From Streptacidiphilus sp. 4-A2 (lineage in GTDB: Bacteria; Actinomycetota; Actinomycetes; Streptomycetales; Streptomycetaceae): a DNA stretch of 64,000 bases. Location of the stretch: assembly GCA_014284505.1 (NCBI GenBank), contig JAAFYY010000001.1, forward strand, positions 6,249,845 through 6,313,844. The letters run 5' to 3'. A model generated the notes under the pieces. The model was not told the DNA's origin and ran no database searches. It worked only from the letters and a program-made list of their open reading frames with translations. The translations under genes and the position numbers were made by a program. Shown here in pieces: positions 54,709 through 63,699 of this stretch; positions within the stretch are counted from its first letter, which is position 1; each line of letters starts with the position of its first letter.

Positions 54709-55977
54709 TCAGCGGCCGGTGCCGCCGTAGACGACAGCCTCGTCCGTCTCACTGTCCAGCCCGAAGGCGCTGTGAACGGCCCGGACCGCCTCGTTGACGT
54801 CCTCCGCGCGGGTCACCACCGAGATCCGGATCTCCGAGGTGGAGATCAGCTCGATGTTGACGCTGGCGCCGGAGAGCGCCTCGAAGAAGGCCGCGGTCAC
54901 CCCGGGATTGGACCGCATACCGGCCCCGACCAGGGAGATCTTGCCGATCGCGTCGTCATAGCGGAGCGAGGTGAAGCCAATGCCCTCCTGCACCCGCTCC
55001 AGCGCGTCGATGGCCTTGCGGCCCTCCGCCTTCGGCACGGTGAAGGAGATGTCGGTGAGGCCGGTGGACGCCGCGGAGACGTTCTGCACCACCATGTCGA
55101 TGTTGATCTCGGCGTCGGCGACGGCGCGGAAGATCCGGGCCGCCTCACCGGGCTTGTCGGGCACGCCGACGACGGTGACCTTGGCCTCCGACGTGTCGTG
55201 GGCGACCCCGGAGATGATGGCGTGCTCCATTTCGCCCCCTTCGGGCTGGTTACGGACCCAGGTACCGACATGTCCGGAGAAGGACGACCGTACATGGATG
55301 GGCATGTTGTAGCGGCGCGCGTACTCGACGCAGCGGGCGAGCAGTACCTTCGAGCCGGACGAGGCCAGCTCCAGCATGTCCTCGTAACCGATCTCGTCGA
55401 TCTTGCGAGCCTTCTTCACCACGCGCGGGTCGGCGGTGAAGACCCCGTCCACGTCGGTGTAGATCTCGCAGCACTCGGCGTCCAGCGCGGCCGCCAGCGC
55501 CACCGCGGTGGTGTCGGAGCCGCCGCGGCCGAGTGTGGTGATGTCCTTGCTGTCCTGGGAGACACCCTGGAAGCCCGCCACGATCGCGATGTTGCCCAGG
55601 TCCAGCGCGGTACGGATCCGGCCGGGGGTCACGTCGATGATGCGCGCCTTGTTGTGGACGGAGTCGGTGATGACCCCGGCCTGGCTGCCGGTGAAGGACT
55701 GCGCCTCGTGGCCCAGCGTTTTGATGGCCATGGCCAGCAGCGCCATGGAGATGCGCTCGCCGGAGGTCAGCAGCATGTCGAGCTCACGCCCGGCGGGGAA
55801 GGGTGACACCTGCTCTGCGAGGTCGATGAGCTCGTCCGTCGTGTCGCCCATCGCGGACACCACGACGACGACCTCATGGCCGGCCTTCTTGGTGTCGACG
55901 ATTCGCCTGGCGACGCGCTTGATGCCCTCGGCATCGGCGACGGAGGAGCCGCCGTACTTCTGCACGACAAGGCCCAC
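54709..55977 (-). CDS. lysC: Aspartate kinase
   Basis: 422 residues, intact, normal length. Starts MGLVVQKYGGSSVADAEGIK (kinase KYGGSS loop). Substrate and ATP motifs: SGERISMALLAMAIKTLGHE, GRGGSDTTAVALAAALDAEC and YTDVDGVFTADPRVVKKARK. Two C-terminal ACT domains (VTVVGVPDKPGEAARIFRAV and ISLVGAGMRSNPGVTAAFFE) bind lysine and threonine for feedback control. First step to lysine, threonine, methionine and diaminopimelate. It usually pairs with asd downstream; here the next gene is the sigma factor. Confidence 0.96.
   Translation of the reverse strand: MGLVVQKYGGSSVADAEGIKRVARRIVDTKKAGHEVVVVVSAMGDTTDELIDLAEQVSPFPAGRELDMLLTSGERISMALLAMAIKTLGHEAQSFTGSQAGVITDSVHNKARIIDVTPGRIRTALDLGNIAIVAGFQGVSQDSKDITTLGRGGSDTTAVALAAALDAECCEIYTDVDGVFTADPRVVKKARKIDEIGYEDMLELASSGSKVLLARCVEYARRYNMPIHVRSSFSGHVGTWVRNQPEGGEMEHAIISGVAHDTSEAKVTVVGVPDKPGEAARIFRAVADAEINIDMVVQNVSAASTGLTDISFTVPKAEGRKAIDALERVQEGIGFTSLRYDDAIGKISLVGAGMRSNPGVTAAFFEALSGASVNIELISTSEIRISVVTRAEDVNEAVRAVHSAFGLDSETDEAVVYGGTGR
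55228..55241 (-). promoter_or_regulatory. Internal start for the lysC beta subunit
   Basis: ATG at 55230 (MEHAIISGV) is preceded by AAGGGGGCGAA. In Corynebacterium and Streptomyces-type enzymes an internal start at this place makes the regulatory beta subunit of an alpha2-beta2 enzyme. The match of position and ribosome binding site makes the same likely here. Confidence 0.65.
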
Positions 55978-56264
55978 GTGCGCTCCTCGTATCTTCCGGT
56001 CTCCCGGTACTGCGGTGATTCAGGTCGCCGTCCCGTGACGGGGCGTGCGCGGACCCAGTCTATCGACCGGGACCCGCGCGCCCACGGTCATCCGCATGGT
56101 GAGACCACCGGCCCACTGAACGAGACGCCGCCGCTCCGTCGAAACCGGCCGCCGAGGCCGGCCCGGCCCGGATGCCCAGCCCGGCCGTCGGGCCCGGATG
56201 TCGGGCCCGGCCGCCGGGCCGCGGCGTCGAACCCCGCTGTCGGGCCCCGACCGGCCCAGCCCGG

Positions 56265-57034
56265 TTACGCCTTGTCGCGGGCGGGGTGCTCCTGGCCGTG
56301 CACGCCGAGTTCCGCGGCCATCAGCGCGCCGGCCTGCTGTCCCAGCTGCTCGTCGGTCAGGCCGTCGTCGTCGGTGTCCGCGCCCTCGACCGCCGCGCCG
56401 ATCGGACTGTCCAGCCGGACATGCGCCACCAGCGAGTGCAGCGCGCGCAGCGCGGAGGTCGTGGTCGAGCCCCAGTTGGCCAGGTAGGAGAACTGCCACC
56501 ACCACAGCGCCTCGGAGATCCGGCCCTCGCGGTAGTGCACCAGACCATGCTGGAGGTCGGCCACCACCCGGCGATGTCGTCCGAGATCCGGCAGGCAACC
56601 GGCTTGTCCGGGATGCCGTAGGGGTCGAAGACCTCGTGGTAGACGTCGATCGGGGCGAGCAGATCGGCCAGATTCTGGCGCAGCTCGGACTCGTCGACGT
56701 CCGGGCCGGTGTCGGGCTCGTAGCGGTCGTCCGGCAGGACGTCCTCGATGGCGCCGAGCCGGCCGCCGGCCAGCAGCAGCTGCGACACCTCCAGCAGCAG
56801 CAGGGAGATCGCACTGCCCGGCTCGTCGCCCTTGGCGATCTCGTGGACGGCGAGGACGAAGCTGTCCACGGAGTCGGCGATCTGAACCGCGAACTCGTCA
56901 GGCTCCTGCTCCGGCCCGTGCGCCGGCAGCGGCTCCCGCGAGCCTTGGGTCTCCTGAGGCTCCTGGGAGCTCTGAGGGCCCTGGGAACCCGGGGAACTCT
57001 GGGTACGCATGGTGGTGGTACCGGTGTCAGACAT
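56265..57034 (-). CDS. DUF5063 protein, frameshifted
   Basis: About 257 residues from ATG 57034 (MSDTGTTTMRTQSSPGSQGP). The conserved part is FAVQIADSVDSFVLAVHEIA, LLLLEVSQLLLAGGRLGAIE, DVYHEVFDPYGIPDKPVACR and, after a frame change near 56567, VADLQHGLVHYREGRISEAL and WWWQFSYLANWGSTTTSALR. Function unknown. It overlaps the recR stop by 8 bp and lies in the standard Streptomyces order recR-DUF5063-lysC. The N-terminal 40 residues are Q/S/P-rich. Confidence 0.88.
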
Positions 57035-57626
57035 CGAGAAGTCGTCTCCCTTCGAAAGCCCGTCCGAGGGTGACCTCGTCGGCGTACTCCAGGTCTCCCC
57101 CGACCGGCAAACCACTCGCCAGACGGGTCACTTTCAGGCCCATGGGCTTGAGCAGGCGCGCCAGGTAGGTGGCGGTCGCCTCGCCCTCAAGGTTGGGATC
57201 GGTGGCCAGGATGAGCTCGGTGACCGTGCCGTCGGCGAGGCGCGTCATCAGCTCCCTGATCCGCAGGTCGTCCGGACCGACACCCTCGATCGGGCTGATC
57301 GCCCCGCCGAGGACGTGGTACCGGCCCCGGAACTCGCGGGTCCGTTCGACCGCGACGACGTCCTTGGGCTCCTCGACCACACAGATCAACGAGAGATCGC
57401 GGCGCGGGTCCAGGCAGACCCGGCAGCGCTCCGACTCCGAAACGTTCCCGCAGATCGCGCAGAAACGTACCTTCTCCTTGACCTCGTTCAGGGCGTTGGC
57501 CAGACGGCGCACATCCACCGGATCCGACTGGAGGATGTGGAAGGCGATTCGCTGCGCACTCTTGGGCCCGACGCCGGGCAACCTGCCCAACTCGTCGATG
57601 AGGTCCTGGACCACGCCCTCGTACAC
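57027..57626 (-). CDS. recR: Recombination mediator RecR
   Basis: 199 residues from GTG 57626 (MYEGVVQDLIDELGRLPGVG), the normal RecR length. HhH GVGPKSAQRIAFHILQ; zinc finger CAICGNVSESERCRVC; Toprim VVEEPKDVVAVERTREFRGR and LILATDPNLEGEATATYLAR. Loads RecA in the RecFOR pathway. An ATG at 57722 is in frame but adds 32 residues before the family start. Lies downstream of ybaB as usual. Confidence 0.95.
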   Translation of the reverse strand: MYEGVVQDLIDELGRLPGVGPKSAQRIAFHILQSDPVDVRRLANALNEVKEKVRFCAICGNVSESERCRVCLDPRRDLSLICVVEEPKDVVAVERTREFRGRYHVLGGAISPIEGVGPDDLRIRELMTRLADGTVTELILATDPNLEGEATATYLARLLKPMGLKVTRLASGLPVGGDLEYADEVTLGRAFEGRRLLDV

Positions 57627-58046
57627 GCTGCTCGTCCTGCCCTTCCCCACCTGCGTGGGTAGTCGTCCCGCCGTGAAGTACTGCTGAAAGCCATCATCCT
57701 CTGGCTCCGGGGGTCTATACACCCGTACGACACACCAGGAGCGCCGGACCCGCAGGTCGAGACGCCCAAGGGCCCCGCGGAACCTGCGGAGTCCGGGGAA
57801 ACCTAGCTGGTCCGGGTAAACCTGCGGAGTCCCTGGGGAAACGTGACGGCTCCTCCGGAGCGACCCGCCGACCCGGGGAAATCCGCACGATCCGGACGGC
57901 CCCGGGCCTGGCCCTCCCGGCCCGGACGGCCCCGGGCCTGGTGCTCCCGGCTCGTCCGGCCTGCGGTTGTCCGGCCGGCCTGCGGTTGTCCGGCCCGTGG
58001 TCTGCCCCGTTCGCGCGCGATCCGTTCGGTTCGCGCGAGCCGCTCG
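57627..58046. other. Repeat-rich spacer between ybaB and recR
   Basis: 420 bp without a credible gene. It holds a 30-bp tandem pair (57892-57921, 57922-57951, starting CCGGACGGCCCCGGGCCTGG), a 19-bp pair (GGCCTGCGGTTGTCCGGCC, 57958-57976 and 57977-57995) and imperfect copies of AACCTGCGGAGTCC (57781 and about 57818). Confidence 0.75.
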
Positions 58047-58388
58047 TCAGAACGGCAGCCCGGGGATCCCGCCGCCGCCGAGCCCCTGCGCCAGCGGGCC
58101 GAGCCGCTCGGCCGCGAGCCGCTGCGCGGCGGCGTTGGCGTCCCGGACCGCGGCGAGGACCAGGTCGGCCAGCGTCTCGGTGTCCTCGGGGTCGACCGCC
58201 TTGGGGTCGATGACCAGAGCTTTCAGCTCGCCCGAGCCGCTCACCGTGGCCCGTACCAGGCCGCCGCCGGACGTGCCCTCCACGGTCGCCGCCGCGAGCT
58301 CCTCCTGGGTACGGGCGAGTTGCTGCTGCATCTGCTGGGCCTGCTGGAGCAGTGCCTGCATGTCGGGCTGTCCACCACCGGGAAACAT
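58047..58388 (-). CDS. YbaB/EbfC nucleoid-associated protein
   Basis: 113 residues, MFPGGGQPDMQALLQQAQQM then QQQLARTQEELAAATVEGTS and VRATVSGSGELKALVIDPKA. A small DNA-binding dimer that travels with dnaX and recR in most bacteria. Intact; starts on ATG 58388 and ends in a glycine-rich tail. Confidence 0.95.
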   Translation of the reverse strand: MFPGGGQPDMQALLQQAQQMQQQLARTQEELAAATVEGTSGGGLVRATVSGSGELKALVIDPKAVDPEDTETLADLVLAAVRDANAAAQRLAAERLGPLAQGLGGGGIPGLPF

Positions 58389-58523
58389 GATCCGCTCCTA
58401 GACGTCGTGAATCGTGGCTGTACGAGACGGTGCTGATCCGAGGCCATGCGCCATCCGTACGGTGCGAGCCTACGTGGCCCGCAGGGGTGCGGTCCCGCGA
58501 ACCGCTCCCTGGAAACACGGCAG

Positions 58524-60861
58524 CTAGCGCGTGTGATTGATCTCCTCGAGCACCGTGGCCCCGAGCTCGCGCATGATCAGCTCCTGGCCGGAGACCGAAC
58601 CCATCGCGTAGGCGGGATCCTCCTCGTCCGGGAACTCGTCATCCGGGGAGTCCGGCATCGGCGGCGGCAGGTCGGGCACCGTGGGCGGCGCCACCTGCGC
58701 GGGCCTCGGCGTCGACTGCGCCACGGGAGGTGCGACCGCTGCGGGAGGCGCGGCAACCGGCGCGGGCTGCGGCGTCTGCACCGGCGCCTGGGCCTGCACC
58801 TGCGCTACGGGAGCGCTCGGAGCGGACGCGAACCCCTGCGGCGCCGGCCCGGCTGCGGGCGCAGCCTGTCCCCAACCGCCGCCACCAGCCGCGCCACCAC
58901 CGCCGAAGCCGCCGCCCGAGCCGTTCCCGTACCCGGTGCTGCCGCCGTTGCCACCGCCACTGCCGCCGCCATTACCGCCGAAGCCGCCCGCTGCGGGGCC
59001 CCGCCCGACGGGTCGACGACACAGTCGATCTTCCAGCTGACCCCGAGGGCGTCCTGCAGGGCCTGGCGCAGGATCTCGTCATGGCCACCGTTGACGAAGC
59101 CGTCACGAGTACCCGCGTGTTCGAAGGAAAGCTGGAGCGTCGCGCCGTCGAAGCCGGCCACCTGCGCCTGCTGCACCAGCATCCAGGTGACCCGACGCCG
59201 TCCCTTGACCGCCTCCAGGACCTGCGGCCACTGGTTCCGGATCTCGGCCGCACCCGCCTGCCCCCCGCCCGACGGCTGCGGCGCCTGCTGCTGCACCGGC
59301 ACCGGCTGGGGCTGCTGGGGCTGCGGCTGGGACTGAGCCTGCTGGGGCTGGGGCGTCGGAACCGCCGCCGCGGGTGTCGGCGCCGGGGCCTGCGCCGACG
59401 GCTCGGCGTTGAAGCTCCGGCCCACCGGCCAGGCACCGGAGCCGGGGGCCTGCGCCCCCACTGCCTGCGCGGGCGCGGCCGGAGGCTGCGCCACCGCCCG
59501 GGGCGGAGCCGCCACCTGCGCCGATGCCGCAGCCGGCGCGGGAGCCGCCACCGGCACATGGGCCAGCGCGGCCGGCTCAGCCACCGGCGCCGCCGACGCC
59601 ATCTGCGCGGCCTGCGCCACCTGTACCGGCGCAGCCGCGCCGCCCCCGCCGCCCCGCCGCCCATGGCGGCAGCATCGCCCGCGGCAGCGACCCCGCCGCC
59701 GAAGGCCACCCGCCGCTCCAGCTTGTCCAGCCGTGCCTGGAGCGAGGACGCGTCGTCATACGCGCCGGGAAGCATCACCCGGGCGCAGATCAGTTCGAGC
59801 TGCAACCTGGGCGAAGTCGCCCCGCGCATCTCCGTCAGCCCGGTGTTGACGATGTCGGCCGCCCGGCTCAGCTCAGCCGCACCGAAACGGGCCGCCTGCT
59901 GCTCCATCAATGCGATCCGGTCGGCAGGCGCGTCGATCAGGCCCTTCTCCCCCGCATCCGGCACGGCGGAGAGAATCACCAGGTCGCGCAGCCGCTCCAG
60001 CAGGTCCGCGACAAAGCGGCGGGGATCGTGCCCGCCCTCGATCACCCGGTCGACCATCCCGAACACCGCCGCGCCGTCCTGCGTGGCAAAGGCGTCGGTG
60101 ACCTCGTCCAGCAGCCCGGCGTCGGTGTAGCCCAGCAGCGCCGTCGCCATGGCATACGTCACACCGCGCTCGTCCGACCCGGCGAGCAGCTGGTCCATGA
60201 CCGACATGGAGTCCCGCACAGACCCGGCCCCGGCCCGGACCACCAGCGGATAGACGCCGTCCTCGACCGCGATCTGCTCCTGCTCGCACACCTGCGCGAG
60301 GTAGTCGCGCAGGGTGCCCGGCGGGACCAGGCGGAAGGGGTAGTGGTGGGTGCGCGAGCGGATCGTCCCGATGACCTTCTCGGGCTCGGTGGTCGCGAAG
60401 ATGAACTTGAGGTGCTCCGGGGGCTCCTCGACGACCTTCAGCAGCGCATTGAACCCGGCAGTCGAGACCATATGGGCCTCGTCGATGATGTAGATCTTGT
60501 AGCGGCTCGAAGCCGGCGCGAAGAACGCCTTCTCCCGCAGGTCACGCGTGTCATCCACACCACCGTGCGAGGCGGCGTCGATCTCGATCACGTCGATGGA
60601 CCCGCCCCCACCGCGCGCCAGATCCACACAGGACTGGCAGACACCGCAGGGCTCGGGCGTCGGCCCCTGCTCACAGTTCAGGCAGCGGGCAAGGATCCGG
60701 GCGCTGGTCGTCTTACCGCAGCCGCGCGGACCACTGAAGAGGTATGCGTGATTGACCCGGTTGTTGCGCAGCGCCTGCTGGAGCGGACCGGTGACGTGCT
60801 CCTGACCGATGACCTGGGCGAAGGTCTCGGGGCGATAGCGGCGATAGAGAGCGAGCGACAC
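58524..60861 (-). CDS. dnaX: DNA polymerase III subunit gamma/tau, two frameshifts
   Basis: Starts at GTG 60861 (MSLALYRRYRPETFAQVIGQ). AAA+ module: GPRGCGKTTSARILARCLNC (Walker A), zinc-binding C-x8-C-x2-C-x2-C (from NCEQG to CQSC), YIIDEAHMVSTAGFNALLK (Walker B), TTEPEKVIGTIRSR (arginine finger region). The clamp-loader part is followed by a long Pro/Ala/Gln-rich linker and a tau-specific C-terminus with RRRVTWMLVQQAQVAGFDGA. Frame changes near 59650 and 58990 in G/C-rich runs. Essential gene, so these must be sequencing errors. Confidence 0.95.
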
Positions 60862-60913
60862 GTCACTGACCCTAACGGTCCCCACTGACAGCGGACCCCT
60901 GGAAACAACAGGA

Positions 60914-60998
60914 CCCCTCGTGCACCCGCCAGAGCCCACTTACCCTTGCTGCCTTCCGGCCCTGGGGGGGTTCAGCGAGATAGCGCCACACGAGGGGC
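60914..60998 (-). ncRNA. ffs: Signal recognition particle RNA (4.5S type)
   Basis: On the minus strand the core GGGCCGGAAGGCAGCAAGGG is the SRP54-binding helix 8 with its GGAA tetraloop, and the ends CCCCTCGTG/CACGAGGGG pair to close the hairpin. Short SRP RNA upstream of dnaX is the standard Streptomyces place. The exact ends are estimated from the pairing. Confidence 0.88.
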
Positions 60999-61120
60999 TG
61001 TGAACAGCGTACCGGATCCCAGCCCCAACCCATGACCGCCCCCGGACCACCCATCCCCCCAGCCCGAACCCCCGAGCCCATGTGCACGAGCACCCCCAAA
61101 CATCTAGTAAGCTCTCCCAC

Positions 61121-61205
61121 GGAGGATTCGCCTAGTGGCCTAGGGCGCACGCTTGGAAAGCGTGTTGGGGGCAACCCCTCACGAGTTCGAATCTCGTATC
61201 CTCCG
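61121..61205 (+). tRNA. tRNA-Ser(GGA)
   Basis: 85 nt with acceptor GGAGGAT/ATCCTCC, anticodon loop TTGGAAA (anticodon GGA), the long variable arm TGTTGGGGGCAACCCCTCAC and T-arm ACGAGTTCGAATCTCGT. Complete. Confidence 0.95.
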
Positions 61206-61211
61206 CAGGTC

Positions 61212-61247
61212 AGAGGGCCCGCACCAGTCCGGTGGTGCGGGCCCTCT
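61212..61247 (+). terminator. Terminator after tRNA-Ser
   Basis: AGAGGGCCCGCACCA (61212-61226) and TGGTGCGGGCCCTCT (61233-61247), perfect, followed by TGCTTTTGT. Confidence 0.9.
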
Positions 61248-61427
61248 GCTTTTGTCGTCTTCGTTTTGGTCTCAGTTGCGACGTGGAGGCCGAGGTCGGT
61301 GCACAGCCGCTCAGCTCGTTGGCCGCGCCCCCGGCGCACAGACACAGGATCGGCTCGCGGCAACCGTCCAAGCCACGATTCCCGAGCACGCCCGACAAAT
61401 CCTCGCCGACCCCGCCTGCCGTTCGGG
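61248..61427. other. Spacer with a possible relaxase remnant
   Basis: The plus frame near 61350-61434 reads LAATVQATIPEHARQILADP, loosely like the C-terminal pattern of relaxases (compare 28930-29010). Too short to be sure. No other feature. Confidence 0.3.
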
Positions 61428-62332
61428 TCAGTAGCGGGCGAACGGCGCCCATGCACTGATCGCGAAGCCGCTGCCCTGGTTGTGGACCTCCAGGGCGCCG
61501 TGGCCGCTGAAGTGGGCCGGCAGGACGAGGGCACCCGTATCGGCGGCCCAGCCGAGCAGCCTGCGACGGGTCGTGCGGGCTTGGGCGACGTCGTGGCAGA
61601 AGCAACTGCTGTGGTCCGGGTGCAGGACCTGTAGCGGGGTGTGCAGCAGGTCGCCGGCGAGCAGGGCACGGTCACCACCGGACTCCAGCTTGATGACGCT
61701 GGAGCCGGGGTGTGCCCGGGGGCTGCCTCCAGGCGCAGGTTGGCGTCGATGGTGTGGTGGTCCTCCCACAGTCGGACCTGGCCCGCGGCATGGACCGGGG
61801 CGACGCTGTCCTCGAAGGCGTTCTCGTTGGCGCCCCCGGTGATGGCCGGGTTGTTCTCCGGGTTCCAGAACTCGAAGTCGGCCTTGGGCATCAGGTAGAC
61901 GGCGTTCGGGAAAGTGGGGACCCAGGCGCCGTCGGCCAGCCGGGTGTTCCAGCCGATGTGGTCGACGTGCAGGTGTGTGTTGACCACCAAGTCGACGTCC
62001 TCGGGCTGCACGCCGGCGCGCTTCAGGTTGCCGAGGTAGTCGAGCCGCAGGTGGTCCCAGGCGGCGACGGCCGGGCGGGTCTTGTCGTTGCCCACGCCGG
62101 TGTCGACCAGGATGGTCTTCCCCTCGCTGCGCAGCAGCCAGGTCTGCATCGCGACGTGGACCATGGCGTCGTCCGCGCCCAGGTGGTCGGGCACCAGTAG
62201 CTCGCGGTGCTCCTCCCAGGCCTGTTCGGGCAGGTCCGGGAAGAACTGGTCGGTCGGCATGATCGGGCCGTGCATCTCCTCGACGCGGGTCACGGTGACC
62301 TCGCCGAGCTTGATCTCGTGCGTGTCCTGCAT
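61428..62332 (-). CDS. MBL-fold metallo-hydrolase, frameshifted
   Basis: About 301 residues from ATG 62332 (MQDTHEIKLGEVTVTRVEEM). Metal motif VNTHLHVDHIGWN (HxHxDH), LLAGDLLHTPLQVLHPDH and PAHFSGHG for later ligands. The frame changes near 61720, between PGHTP and GSSVIKLESGG, inside the third metal site. The lactonase-like/AidC-type group of MBL enzymes matches this layout. Downstream of an SMP-30-like gene in the same direction, with 100 bp between. Confidence 0.88.
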
Positions 62333-62432
62333 GGCCGTTCTCCTGTGGGTGGATGTATGGGGTGGATGTGTGGTGCGGGATAGTCTTCGAGCCGGAATGG
62401 GGCGAGGATGCGGCGGGCTTCGGGGCTGGGTG

Positions 62433-63488
62433 TCAGCGGTTGAGGTGGGCGAGGAGAAGGTTGGGGTCCTTGGCTGTGACGTAGGCGGCGCTCATGACGT
62501 AGACGGTGTCGCCGCGCAGGGCGATGGAAGTGGGGTTCTGCAGGCCGTCGGCCGGAGTCAGCACGATGGAGTGGGTGCCGTCGGGCTGGACCAGGGCGAC
62601 TTCGCTGGGTCCGTTGAGGGCGGCCAGGATCTGGTTGCCGTGACCGGTGAAGGCGAAGTCGTCGATGCCGGCCAGCCCGGTGGCCCGGGTCTGGACCGCG
62701 CCGGCGCGTCCGTCCGCGAGGACCGGGATCCGCAGGATGGTGCCCGTGTCGAGGTTGGTCGCCCACACCGCCCCGTTGTGAATCTTCAGGCCGTTCGCGC
62801 CCAGGAATCCGGTGGCAGCCAGTTCGGGAGCGGTGGACCAGGCGGTGGGAGTACCGCCGGCGGCGGGCACGCTCCAGATGGTGCCCAGCACGGAGTCGGT
62901 CACGTAGAGGGTGCCGGTCCGCGGGTCCAGCGCCAGGCCGTTGGGCAGGCCGTCGGCGGGCAGGGCGGCGATGCGCTGCGGGGTGCCGCCGGGACGCATC
63001 CGCCACACGCCGGTGAGGTCGGCGGTACCGGTGGCGTACAGGAAGTACAGGGTTCCGTCCTGGGCGCGGGTGATGCCGACGGTCAAGGGGAAGCCCAGGA
63101 CCGGAGTGTGGACCCCGCCGTCGGCGGTTCGGGCAGCGTGGCCAGGATCCGGATCGCGCCGCTGGGCGAGACCTCGGCGATCTGGCGGGCCTTGGCGAAG
63201 GTGACGTAGGCGGCGCCGCCGCGGGTCAGGGTGAGGTTCTCCGGTGTCTGGCCCTGCGCCAGGTCGAAGTGCACGGCTATGCGGGCGTCGCCGAGCGAGG
63301 CGGGGGGCGAGTACACGGCGGTCTGTGTGCTGCGGGGCCGGTGGCAGCGGCTGACGCCGGCCCGCGCGAGCGTCGCAGCGCCGGCCGCGGCGAGACGGCG
63401 GCGGACAGCGCCGCGGCCGACAGGGCGGGCTTGGTGGGCCTGACGGACTCGGTGGGCTTGGCGGACTGGCGGACGTCTTCTTGAACAT
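62433..63488 (-). CDS. SMP-30/gluconolactonase-like beta-propeller protein, frameshifted
   Basis: From ATG 63488 (MFKKTSASPPSPPSPSGPPS); the true N-terminus in another frame is RRLAAAGAATLARAG, a likely signal peptide. After frame changes near 63400 and 63130 the propeller is clear: ADGLPNGLALDPRTGTLYVT, NGLKIHNGAVWATNLDTGTI and DDFAFTGHGNQILAALNG, NPTSIALRGDTVYVMSAAYV. Such proteins bind Ca2+ and hydrolyse lactones or are binding proteins. Transcribed with the MBL gene, perhaps with the regulator at 63700. Confidence 0.78.
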   Translation of the reverse strand: MFKKTSASPPSPPSPSGPPSPPCRPRRCPPPSRRGRRCDARAGRRQPLPPAPQHTDRRVLAPRLARRRPHSRALRPGAGPDTGEPHPDPRRRRLRHLRQGPPDRRGLAQRRDPDPGHAARTADGGVHTPVLGFPLTVGITRAQDGTLYFLYATGTADLTGVWRMRPGGTPQRIAALPADGLPNGLALDPRTGTLYVTDSVLGTIWSVPAAGGTPTAWSTAPELAATGFLGANGLKIHNGAVWATNLDTGTILRIPVLADGRAGAVQTRATGLAGIDDFAFTGHGNQILAALNGPSEVALVQPDGTHSIVLTPADGLQNPTSIALRGDTVYVMSAAYVTAKDPNLLLAHLNR

Positions 63489-63699
63489 GGTGTTCCTCTA
63501 CGGTTTTCGGGCATGCGGCAGCGAAGCGCCGCGCATGGGAGGTGAGGGTCGGCCCGGTGCGCCGCGGCGCACCGGGCCGTCAGAGCGGCGGCCGATTCGT
63601 CGGCCGCGCACGGGTGGGACAGAAAGGATCAGTGGAGTCGGTGGGATGGAGGCTCGCGACCGGCTGAGTCTCGGGTGCACGCTGGTAGTGCGGGGCCGG

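Noticed and set aside
57715..58518. 267-codon minus-strand frame around ybaB
   Set aside because: Consists of repeat-derived Gly/Arg/Pro sequence in the spacer and a shadow of ybaB.
59524..60888. 454-codon plus-strand frame opposite dnaX
   Set aside because: Antisense shadow of an essential gene whose motifs are unmistakable.
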